Shown piece after piece: positions 1-5,325 of a DNA stretch of 5,325 nucleotides. Position 1 is the stretch's first letter, and each line of letters starts with the position of its first letter. A program made the position numbers and the translations under genes. The notes below the pieces were generated by a model. That model was not told the origin of the DNA, ran no database searches, and worked only from the letters and a program-made list of their open reading frames with translations. The DNA comes from Bacillota bacterium (GTDB lineage: Bacteria; Bacillota; Limnochordia; JAAZLZ01). The DNA lies in the NCBI GenBank assembly GCA_012799075.1, contig JAAZLZ010000242.1:1-5325 (forward strand), given 5' to 3'.

Positions 1-1054
1 CGATCAAGATGATCGGAGCCGTAAAAGCTTTGAGACCGGCGATTGCCCGGGCAGGGGTAGTGGCTATCGAGTCATTGTAGTACTTCACGCCGCGGACCTC
101 TCCCACGGGCTCCAATCGGTGGGCCACTCCGGTGAAGGTTCGACAAACCTCTGCCATAGGGCGCAAAGGAGATCCAAGGGCCAACGCGCCTAAACAGGCC
201 GCCAGCACATTCTCAACATTGTGGCCCCCCAGCAGGGCAAGATCCTGAATCGAACACAGGGTCCCCTCTACTTTGGTCCCGGTTAAAACAATTCGCTCTC
301 CATCTACCCAGGCGCCCCTAGCCACCGGGTGGCGCCGGCTGAAGGTAAAGACCTGCCCCCTCGCCTCACGAATCATGTCCGGTGCATAAGGATCATCCTC
401 ATTGAAGATGGCCACATCCCCCTCATCCTGCCACCGGTAGATGTTCTTTTTGGCATTAACATAGTGTTCCATGGAAGGATGGACATCCAGATGGTTTGGG
501 GTAATGTTGGTGACCACCGCGACATGGGGACTTCTCTCCATAAGCTCAAGCTGGAAGCTGCTAAGCTCCAGGACCACCCTACCCTCTTCGGTGATCCTGT
601 CCACCTGGTTGATTAGCGGAGTGCCGATGTTGCCGCCGACGAAAACCTCATTACCCCCGGCGCCGAGGAACTCGCCAACTAAAGTAGTCGTCGTTGTCTT
701 GCCGCTACTGCCGGTAATGCCGACGATGGGTGCAGGACATAAATCGAAAAACAGATCTATCTCACTAGAGAGGACAACGCCCGCCTCTTTGGCCTTCTTA
801 ATCTGGGGCAGATGCTTTGGCATTCCCGGCGTCAGAAAAACAACGTCGAAGTCCTCCAGGTTATCTAAGTAGCCTGGACCAAGCCTAAAGGCCACACCTT
901 GAGCCGCCAGCTCATCATAGGTCTCTCCCAACTCTCTAGGTTCCAATCGATCGCAAGCAGTAGGCGCCATTCCCTTGCCCAACAGGTAGCGAATCAAGGC
1001 CCGGTTGCTCACCCCAAGGCCCACCACAGCAACTTTCTGATCCTTAAGATCCAA
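1..1054 (-). CDS. murD: UDP-N-acetylmuramoyl-L-alanine--D-glutamate ligase (MurD), 3' end cut by window edge
   Basis: This cytoplasmic Mur ligase uses ATP to add D-glutamate to UDP-MurNAc-L-alanine in peptidoglycan precursor synthesis. I translated 351 codons on the minus strand without a stop; about 100 C-terminal residues, the rest of the glutamate-binding domain, should lie beyond base 1. Visible are an N-terminal Rossmann-like domain (VVGLGVSN at residues 10-17), the ATP P-loop GITGSSGKTTTTT at 112-124, VGGNIGTP at 139-146, LELSSFQLE at 162-170, TNITPNHLDVH at 182-192, a lysine at 202 that should be the carbamylated one, GGHNVENVLAA at 276-286, and HRLEP then YYNDSIATTP at 312-334. The start is TTG at 1054: an in-frame stop lies just upstream, no ATG is in frame there, and a GAGGGGG ribosome site sits about 8 bases before it. 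It begins 28 bases after the murI stop, so co-transcription is likely. The GVSN and NDSIATTP forms are, from memory, those of clostridial MurD. The family call is very secure. Confidence 0.96.
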   Translation of the reverse strand, partial: MDLKDQKVAVVGLGVSNRALIRYLLGKGMAPTACDRLEPRELGETYDELAAQGVAFRLGPGYLDNLEDFDVVFLTPGMPKHLPQIKKAKEAGVVLSSEIDLFFDLCPAPIVGITGSSGKTTTTTLVGEFLGAGGNEVFVGGNIGTPLINQVDRITEEGRVVLELSSFQLELMERSPHVAVVTNITPNHLDVHPSMEHYVNAKKNIYRWQDEGDVAIFNEDDPYAPDMIREARGQVFTFSRRHPVARGAWVDGERIVLTGTKVEGTLCSIQDLALLGGHNVENVLAACLGALALGSPLRPMAEVCRTFTGVAHRLEPVGEVRGVKYYNDSIATTPARAIAGLKAFTAPIILI

Positions 1055-1082
1055 TCCTAAAGCCCCCTCGCCATCTGACCCT

Positions 1083-1883
1083 TCACCCCTCGGCGTTCAG
1101 ATCGATTTGCTCCACCCGATCCAGTTCTTGGCCCAGCAGCCGGGCGCCCCTTCTAGCAAACTCCTTGGGGTCCCCCGTCGTAAAGAAAAGGTCCCGGTTC
1201 TTCTTCACCGGGGAGATTAGACCCATGTCCGCAAGACAAAGGCTAGCTTGCCGCACCGCCTCCACCGCCGGATCAACGGTCTTTGTTTGGCCCATGTAGC
1301 CTTGGATCTGGCTGTTTAGAAAAGGATAATGGGTGCATCCATAAATTAGCGCATCCACACCGGCGGCCCGCAAGGGTCCCAAGTATTCATCGATGGCCTG
1401 GGCCATTTGGGGAGAGTTAAGGTGTCCGCTTTCGATGAGGGGGACGAACCGGGGGCATGCCTGACTGTAGACCTTCACCCCGTGTTTTCGGAGCATGCGC
1501 CCGTAAGCATCGCTGTCCACCGTTCCTTGGGTGGCAATCACTCCGACCTTGCCCTTCCCACTCATCCGTAGGGCAGCCGTGACTCCAGGCTCGATCATCC
1601 CGATCAACGGTAGGGAAAACTCTTCCCTGATGATGGGCAGCGCCAAGGCGGATGAGGTATTGCAAGCGATCACCACCATCTTCACACCCCGGCTCAGCAA
1701 AAAGGTGATGATCTGACGAGCGAAAAGCTGAATCTCTTGGGGAGGTCGATCTCCATAAGGCAGGCGAGCCGAGTCCGCCAAATAGATGATCTGTTCGGCG
1801 GGCAGTTGACGCCGGATCTCCCGGACGACGGTCAAGCCGCCTACACCCGAATCATAAACCCCCACGGGGGCATGTCTATCCAT
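1083..1883 (-). CDS. murI: Glutamate racemase (MurI)
   Basis: This cofactor-independent racemase converts L-glutamate to D-glutamate in the cytoplasm, supplying MurD, which is encoded next. From the ATG at 1883 it is 266 residues, close to the family norm. VGVYDSGVGGLTVV at 7-20 carries the N-terminal catalytic Asp11-Ser12. ADSARLPYG at 36-44 is the substrate-loop motif. The two catalytic cysteines are Cys74 in ACNTSSA and Cys183 in YGCTHYPFL, with His185 beside the second. CPRFVPLIESG at 143-153 is also typical. The frame stays open to a TTG at 1904, which would add seven residues and has AAGGGA only two bases before it. I prefer ATG 1883 because relatives begin about ten residues before the DSG motif, although its own ribosome site (GGTGAAGG) is close and imperfect. 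The stop is TGA at 1083. The gene lies about 110 bases after the GerMN gene, the widest gap in the cluster. All catalytic residues are present, so it should be active. Confidence 0.97.
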   Translation of the reverse strand: MDRHAPVGVYDSGVGGLTVVREIRRQLPAEQIIYLADSARLPYGDRPPQEIQLFARQIITFLLSRGVKMVVIACNTSSALALPIIREEFSLPLIGMIEPGVTAALRMSGKGKVGVIATQGTVDSDAYGRMLRKHGVKVYSQACPRFVPLIESGHLNSPQMAQAIDEYLGPLRAAGVDALIYGCTHYPFLNSQIQGYMGQTKTVDPAVEAVRQASLCLADMGLISPVKKNRDLFFTTGDPKEFARRGARLLGQELDRVEQIDLNAEG

Positions 1884-1924
1884 ACCTTCACCATCCCAGT
1901 GCAACGTCCCTTAGTCGCCCTATC

Positions 1925-1949
1925 ATTGTATGCGGTCTCGGTCAAATAG
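1925..1949 (-). promoter_or_regulatory. Possible sporulation-type (sigma-E-like) promoter before murI
   Basis: The gap between the GerMN stop and murI contains, on the minus strand, CATACAAT at 1932-1925. This matches the -10 element recalled for Bacillus sigma-E promoters. Twelve bases upstream is CTATT at 1949-1945, one mismatch from the ATATT core of the -35, but the spacing is at the short end. A TTGACC at 1945-1940 has no sigma-A -10 at a normal distance. A transcript starting near 1918 would leave little leader for the TTG at 1904 but a normal one for the ATG at 1883. This rests on short motif matches alone. Confidence 0.25.
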
Positions 1950-1992
1950 TCCTAAAGCTAGTGTGTCCGGCCCATCTTTTCCCAATACGCCT

Positions 1993-2526
1993 TTAAGGTT
2001 CCTCCAGTACCAAGGAGAAATCGGGCTCTAAAGGGATGCGAAGGTCTAGGTGCCCCATCAGGGTTTCAAGCTCTCGACCCCCTACGAAAATTTGGACCCG
2101 CTCCACCTCCGGCAGCTGGGTCAGGGTGTTGACGATGGCATAGACGGTCAGCAGTTCGCCGGTAGTTCCCCCCGAGTGAAACTCCACCAGTTCTTCGCTA
2201 AAGTCCACATAGGCCACTTGGTCCACCACGGCCACGCTGTTCACCCGGGTATTGGCAGGCAGGGGCAGCACCCAAGGCTCCCTGGGCCGAGGACCCTTGA
2301 GGAGTTCTTCTATTAGACCCTGGGGGGACACCTGCTCCGCGCCTAGGTTTCGCTTCACCGGCACCAGACTGGTTCCATCGCGGGTGGCCAGGTAAATGAG
2401 CACCTCGGTCTGGGAAAGATCAGTAGACACCGGTGGTGGGCCGGAGCGTTGAACCAACGCCCAAATGATAATTATCACTAACAGGCAAATGACTGCCACT
2501 AACGCTTTATGCATTCCCTTGCCCAC
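1993..2526 (-). CDS. GerMN-domain membrane protein (spore germination/sporulation family)
   Basis: This 177-residue protein has a short N-terminus, one hydrophobic segment at about residues 8-25, a Pro-rich spacer at 29-33 and a single GerMN domain at about 40-160. The cysteine at 14 is not in a lipobox, so it looks like a signal-anchored protein facing outward, not a lipoprotein. Domain hallmarks are ELLKGP at 74-79, the P-A-N-T-R-V turn at 90-95, YVDFSEEL at 106-113, and TVYAIVNTLTQLPEV at 127-141 followed by VQIFVGG. B. subtilis GerM has two such domains and acts in sporulation and germination; this protein has one, so I give no gene symbol. The start is GTG at 2526, six bases after the amidase stop, with AGGGGTG at 2540-2534 overlapping that stop; the ATG at 2514 is less well placed. 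Such close packing suggests translational coupling with the amidase. A role in wall or envelope remodelling during sporulation is inferred from family and neighbours. Confidence 0.92.
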   Translation of the reverse strand: MGKGMHKALVAVICLLVIIIIWALVQRSGPPPVSTDLSQTEVLIYLATRDGTSLVPVKRNLGAEQVSPQGLIEELLKGPRPREPWVLPLPANTRVNSVAVVDQVAYVDFSEELVEFHSGGTTGELLTVYAIVNTLTQLPEVERVQIFVGGRELETLMGHLDLRIPLEPDFSLVLEEP

Positions 2527-2532
2527 CGGTGG
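2523..2532. repeat. Perfect 10-base palindrome CCACCGGTGG at the amidase-GerMN junction
   Basis: The six-base gap between the amidase stop and the GerMN GTG, plus the start codon itself and one more base, form CCACCGGTGG, a perfect palindrome. The inner eight bases recur at 2428-2435 inside the GerMN gene. As RNA it is too short to fold tightly on itself without a loop, so it may be chance in a GC-rich region. Confidence 0.4.
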
Positions 2533-4308
2533 TCACCCCTCACTGGCCTTTGCGACCGGGTTGTCCCCAGCATCTTGACTGATCTCGGGCACCGGACCTA
2601 AAGAACGACCCGCCCGCTGCTGGAAATAGAGGCTGAGGCCCTGGAACAACCCTTGGGCACAACGCTGACGAAATTCTGGTTCCCGAAGGAGTTTCTCTTC
2701 ATCAGGATGATTGATAAACGCAACTTCTACTAGTGCCGTTGGAATACTGGATTCCCTAAGGACAAATAGATCGCGACGGGTCTTCACGCCTCGATCCGTC
2801 CGACCCAATTCCTTCATTAGTGATTCCTGCAGGGCCTGGGCCAAGAGCCGACTGCTTTGCTTGTCCGGATGGTAAAAGGTCTCGGTTCCGCAGGCCTCCT
2901 GAAATCGGAAAGCATTCGCGTGGATGCTCAAGAATACATCTCCCTTGCCTTCTTTGGCTAAGCGAACACGTTCTGGAAACTCAACATAGCGATCCTCATC
3001 CCGGGTCATGAAAACTTCACAGCCAACTGCCACCAACAAGTCCCTTAACCTCAAGCTGATATCTAAAACCACATCTTTTTCCTTGCTCCCCGAGGGACCT
3101 AAAGCTCCCGGGTCCAGGCCCCCATGACCAGGATCCAAGATGATGCGAAGACCCTTGCCCGTCTTCTCCGCGGCCTCTTTTACCCCCGGCAAAAGGGGGA
3201 AATCCGGATCAGGCTCCTTGAGAAGTTCAACCGGCTCTTCAACGGGCTCGACTTCAGCCAACTCCAGACCAGTTGCCGGCGGCTCCAGCCGAACGGAGAC
3301 CCCCCATTCCTTCCGGGATGCCTTAGCTTCCACTGGACCGTTGACATCAAGGACCACCCGGACCACATTGGGGAGAAACTGGCTCGCCCGCACCTGCTTG
3401 ACCAACCCGTCCCCGAGGACAATGATCCGGTCCTCCGCATTGAGGGAAGCGTGGAAAACGTCGATGACAACCCTTTCCGGCTCAACCAGCCGCCATATCT
3501 CATAAGGGGCGGAGGATGGCGCGGCAATGATTAGTTCCCCTCCTTCTTCCGTATCCCGCCAAGACAACGAATCAACGGCGTGATTCAACAGGAGGGATAC
3601 CCCAGGCTGGGCTTCCCGGGTAAAGGCCTCATAACCGACAGGGGCGTTTAGCTCCACCACCACCCGGACAACGTCGGGACCAAACTGGCCAACCCGCAGA
3701 CACCGGGCCACCCCCACCTGAACAGGCTGTTCCCCTGGAGGAATGCCTAGTCTTGCCCCGTGGACATCCACAACCAAGCGATGGGGGTCCACCAGGAGAA
3801 TGGTATCGTAAGCGACGGGAGCGTTGGTCTGCACATCGAGTCGAGTGCGTCCCTCCTCCTCGCCAAGGGTAACGTCGGACACGAAAATAGCCGCATCGGA
3901 TAAATGAAGGGAAGCCGTCTCCATGTCCCAACGGATTGTCAGTTCCAACGCCTCGGCCAAAAAGGTCAATGGGGCCAGGATCCGATCATCTTTCAACTGG
4001 GGAACCGTCCTCAGTTGATGGGGCTCCCCGTTGAGCTGGGCCTCCCGGGAGTTGATGTGCATGACGATCTCCCTGTCCTCGGTCTTAAGTTCAATTCTCC
4101 CCGTTGAGGCTTCCCATGTTAAGGACAAACCGATGGCACTGGCCAAAGATCTAACCGGCAACAGAACATGGCCGTCAACAACTACCGGTGATACATCTGA
4201 ACTGAGGGCTCGCACATTGAAGTAGACTTGAATTGCGGACGCCGATGCCCCCACGGTAAAAAAAAGCACGAATACTGCTAAAATCAAGGCCCCCCTACCC
4301 GTACGCAT
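2533..4308 (-). CDS. Secreted N-acetylmuramoyl-L-alanine amidase: stalk domain, two AMIN domains, Amidase_3
   Basis: This zinc enzyme cuts the MurNAc-L-Ala bond of peptidoglycan outside the membrane. Counting from the ATG at 4308 (591 residues), residues 1-25 are a clean Sec signal peptide ending ASASA. Residues 26-138 form a copper-amine-oxidase-N-like stalk domain (LLPVRSL at 49-55). Two AMIN domains follow at about 140-242 and 244-341, sharing QF-P-VVRVV-N-PV, then an acidic, Pro-rich linker to about 386 and an Amidase_3 domain at 387-562. Zinc ligands are His395 (DPGHGG), Glu410 (SKEKDV) and His463 (SIHAN); the catalytic Glu is Glu528 (VEVAFINHPDEE). All are intact. An in-frame GTG at 4404 has GGAGG six bases upstream and would add 32 basic residues while overlapping the previous gene by 20 bases. 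I chose ATG 4308 for the normal signal peptide and the AAGGGTGGAG at 4322-4313, but the start is open. A role in cell separation, wall turnover or sporulation is inferred; AMIN domains bind wall or septal peptidoglycan in relatives. Confidence 0.95.
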   Translation of the reverse strand: MRTGRGALILAVFVLFFTVGASASAIQVYFNVRALSSDVSPVVVDGHVLLPVRSLASAIGLSLTWEASTGRIELKTEDREIVMHINSREAQLNGEPHQLRTVPQLKDDRILAPLTFLAEALELTIRWDMETASLHLSDAAIFVSDVTLGEEEGRTRLDVQTNAPVAYDTILLVDPHRLVVDVHGARLGIPPGEQPVQVGVARCLRVGQFGPDVVRVVVELNAPVGYEAFTREAQPGVSLLLNHAVDSLSWRDTEEGGELIIAAPSSAPYEIWRLVEPERVVIDVFHASLNAEDRIIVLGDGLVKQVRASQFLPNVVRVVLDVNGPVEAKASRKEWGVSVRLEPPATGLELAEVEPVEEPVELLKEPDPDFPLLPGVKEAAEKTGKGLRIILDPGHGGLDPGALGPSGSKEKDVVLDISLRLRDLLVAVGCEVFMTRDEDRYVEFPERVRLAKEGKGDVFLSIHANAFRFQEACGTETFYHPDKQSSRLLAQALQESLMKELGRTDRGVKTRRDLFVLRESSIPTALVEVAFINHPDEEKLLREPEFRQRCAQGLFQGLSLYFQQRAGRSLGPVPEISQDAGDNPVAKASEG

Positions 4309-4384
4309 TAGGCTCCACCCTTCTGGTTCGATTAGGCCTTTGGCCTTCCTGAGAGGTTTTTCGACGAAAGGAAGGGATTTCCTC

Positions 4385-5170
4385 CTAAGGTACATGGGGG
4401 TCACAGTCTTCCTCCAGTACAGGCACCCTGGTCTCTTCCCACAGATAGTACTCCCCGCGGCTGTGTTCTTTGCCCGTTCCGTAGAATACCTGCAGGGTAT
4501 AAGCCCCAGACGAAATATTGGCCATGAAGTGGGGCAGCTCCCGGTTGATCACCGTCCTGGGATAAATGATTGCCGCCATTTGGGGTTTGACGGTAAAATT
4601 GCTGTCGGTGTACGTGCCGGCAAATTCCCGGTAGTCGTCCAGCTCACCCAATAGATCGATGACCACACTGTGAAATGCGTCCAAAACCTTAATGCTGTGG
4701 ATGAAATACTCCTCATCGGACCCGTTGGCAAAGCCAACCAAGCCGAAAACGTCTTTGGTTTCCCCTTGGCCTTTTCCCTGATAGAACAAATGATAATCGA
4801 TCTTAAGGCCAACGGGCCACAGGCCCGTTTCCTGCCTTATTCGAGGCCTGTTTTCGCCCCTATCAACCTGCAGGTTAAGTTCCAAAGGATGATAGCCCGG
4901 TGCGGTTATCATCAGGGTCTGGGGGCCAACGGGCACGAAGTTGATGGTGAACCCCCCTTTCCCGTCGGTGCCGGTTTCCTTATCTGCCAAACGCACTTTG
5001 GCCCCCGGCACGGGATCGCCGAAGACATCCCTTACCGTGCCGACGATGCTGCCCAAACCTTGCATTTCAGCAATCACAATCCGCAACGATTCAATCCCCA
5101 CTCCAGTCGCGAGGACAATGATGCCGATGCCCCAAAGGAGCAACACCAAGAACCGACCCGCCTTTCCCAA
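4385..5170 (-). CDS. Membrane-anchored protein with carboxypeptidase-regulatory-like domain; function unknown
   Basis: I do not recognise a specific function. The 261-residue product has an N-terminal hydrophobic segment at about 7-26, most likely a signal anchor, then a beta-sandwich of the carboxypeptidase-regulatory-like type at about 40-103. Its hallmarks are GTVRDVFGDPVPGAKV (44-59), TDGKGGFTI (68-76) and TAPGYHPLELNL (89-100). The remaining 150 or so residues have alternating hydrophobic character suggesting a second beta-rich domain, but I cannot name it. The only cysteine is near the C-terminus (EEDCDP). No catalytic motif is visible. The start is TTG at 5170, supported by GGAGG at 5182-5178, seven bases upstream. 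The end is tightly linked to the amidase: its TAG lies in a TTAGGAGG sequence, and one candidate amidase start lies inside this gene. It is the first gene of the visible cluster, so a structural or wall-associated role beside the amidase and GerMN proteins is the natural guess, from context only. Confidence 0.85.
   Translation of the reverse strand: MGKAGRFLVLLLWGIGIIVLATGVGIESLRIVIAEMQGLGSIVGTVRDVFGDPVPGAKVRLADKETGTDGKGGFTINFVPVGPQTLMITAPGYHPLELNLQVDRGENRPRIRQETGLWPVGLKIDYHLFYQGKGQGETKDVFGLVGFANGSDEEYFIHSIKVLDAFHSVVIDLLGELDDYREFAGTYTDSNFTVKPQMAAIIYPRTVINRELPHFMANISSGAYTLQVFYGTGKEHSRGEYYLWEETRVPVLEEDCDPHVP
4411..4415 (-). promoter_or_regulatory. Ribosome-binding-site-like GGAGG before the alternative amidase GTG start
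   Basis: GGAGG on the minus strand is followed after six bases by GTG at 4404, which is in frame with the amidase. The same bases encode Glu-Glu near the end of the preceding gene, so the match could be incidental. If used, the amidase gains 32 N-terminal residues and its start lies inside the upstream gene, implying coupled translation. Confidence 0.45.
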
Positions 5171-5177
5171 CCTCTTC

Positions 5178-5182
5178 CCTCC
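5178..5182 (-). promoter_or_regulatory. Ribosome binding site that fixes the TTG start at 5170
   Basis: GGAGG on the minus strand lies exactly seven bases before TTG 5170, inside a purine-rich GAGGAGGGAAGAGG run. No in-frame ATG lies near this position, so this site decides the start. The N-terminus it gives (a short basic stretch then a hydrophobic segment) is sensible for an exported protein. Confidence 0.75.
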
Positions 5183-5273
5183 TCACACGCTAGAACCCTT
5201 AAAGGTATATTCCCCATCGTCCTTCCCCTAGTACTGAAGGGGTCGATCATCCCTCTGGAAGATGTGGAGCCCG

Positions 5274-5295
5274 GGCCCATAGGACCCGCTGGGCC
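5274..5295. repeat. Inverted repeat GGCCCA-N10-TGGGCC next to the divergent promoter
   Basis: A perfect 6-base inverted repeat has arms at 5274-5279 and 5290-5295, with ten bases between them. The right arm ends at the base before the -35 TTGACA of the plus-strand promoter. Arm centres 16 bases apart would suit a dimeric regulator, but the GC-rich arms may be fortuitous. No T-run follows on either strand, so it is not an intrinsic terminator. Confidence 0.35.
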
Positions 5296-5324
5296 TTGAC
5301 AGGACTCGCTCTTCCCGATATAAT
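5296..5324 (+). promoter_or_regulatory. Consensus sigma-A promoter reading out of the window (plus strand)
   Basis: TTGACA at 5296-5301 and TATAAT at 5319-5324 are both exact matches to the bacterial housekeeping consensus, separated by 17 bases, the optimal spacing. It points away from the minus-strand cluster and should drive a plus-strand transcript starting just past the window. The transcribed gene is not visible. Perfect promoters of this kind are often found on stable RNA or other strongly expressed units. Confidence 0.8.
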
Positions 5325-5325
5325 C

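Larger units (their letters stand above)
5171..5325. other. Intergenic leader between the minus-strand cluster and a presumed divergent plus-strand unit
   Basis: These 155 bases carry no convincing gene. On the plus strand they hold a consensus sigma-A promoter (5296-5324) and an inverted repeat abutting it (5274-5295). On the minus strand they hold the ribosome site for TTG 5170. I searched for a sigma-A promoter for the minus-strand genes and found none: TATACC at about 5208-5203 has no fitting -35. The promoter of the cluster may lie beyond 5325 or be of another class. Confidence 0.6.

Noticed and set aside
49..75. NDSIATTP in place of the E. coli-type NDSKATN, suggesting a MurD2-like L-glutamate ligase
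   Set aside because: From memory, NDSIA-S/T-P followed by AGL is the normal form in clostridial MurD, and the neighbouring glutamate racemase fits ordinary D-glutamate use. The deciding C-terminal residues are outside the window.
329..872. Two plus-strand open frames over the left end
   Set aside because: They lie opposite MurD, whose minus-strand frame shows every family motif without interruption; the plus-strand products look like random translation.
1905..1992. Possible small gene or structured RNA between the GerMN gene and murI
   Set aside because: The gap is short and has no ribosome site with an open frame of useful length and no strong hairpin or T-run; only the sigma-E-like element stands out.
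3124..3534. Overlapping open frames on both strands inside the amidase
   Set aside because: They are shadows of the AMIN and linker region; the amidase frame is continuous with conserved domains on both sides.
4332..4365. Hairpin AGGCC-AAA-GGCCT on the minus strand (T-rich on the plus strand), as a possible terminator near the amidase start
   Set aside because: The stem is only five pairs. The T-run on the plus strand lies more than ten bases beyond the stem, and on the minus strand there is none; termination here would also cut off the amidase.
5198..5225. TATACC as a -10 for the minus-strand cluster
   Set aside because: No -35 resembling TTGACA lies 16-19 bases upstream; the nearest candidate (TTCAGT) is 23 bases away. 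A sigma-H reading of GGGGAAT with an upstream AGGA-like site was also too weak.
4670..5299. Long plus-strand open frame of 209 codons opposite the first gene
   Set aside because: It is antisense to a gene with a strong ribosome site, a signal anchor and a recognisable domain. Its own translation shows no domain and it runs into the promoter region at its 3' end.

Overview
The window is a gene-dense, one-directional cluster on the minus strand. It reads like the chromosome of a Gram-positive, probably spore-forming member of the Bacillota in the broad clostridial sense. The evidence is the GerMN-domain protein, the amidase with a copper-amine-oxidase-type stalk domain plus AMIN domains, the clostridial flavour of MurD (GVSN near the N-terminus, TGSSGKTTTTT P-loop, NDSIATTP near the C-terminal domain), strong GGAGG-type ribosome binding sites and frequent TTG/GTG starts. 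GC content looks mid-50s percent by eye. A lower rank cannot be fixed from the sequence alone.

In order of transcription (high to low coordinates) the window holds: a leader of about 155 bases (5171-5325) with a consensus sigma-A promoter that points the other way, out of the window; a membrane-anchored protein with a carboxypeptidase-regulatory-like beta-sandwich domain and an unrecognised C-terminal half (4385-5170); a secreted N-acetylmuramoyl-L-alanine amidase (2533-4308, or from 4404); a GerMN-domain membrane protein (1993-2526); glutamate racemase MurI (1083-1883); and MurD, cut off by the left edge of the window (1-1054). The longest gap inside the cluster is about 90-110 bases (between GerMN and murI); the other junctions are overlapping or tight. 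The set is therefore probably one operon, possibly with an extra internal promoter before murI. No terminator, tRNA, rRNA, CRISPR array, IS element or phage gene is visible.

The theme is the cell wall. MurI makes D-glutamate and MurD attaches it to UDP-MurNAc-L-Ala, so the last two genes form a make-and-use pair for the second residue of the stem peptide. The amidase cuts the same stem peptide off the glycan, and its AMIN and stalk domains should hold it in the wall. The GerMN protein links the group to sporulation; in Bacillus subtilis gerM also lies close to the glutamate racemase gene racE. The first gene is the least understood and has no assigned role.

This is mainly a conserved housekeeping and sporulation neighbourhood, and I do not see an obviously new system. 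The points most worth a second look are the perfect divergent promoter at the right edge, the two competing starts of the amidase, the uncharacterised first gene, and the sigma-E-like -10 element before murI.
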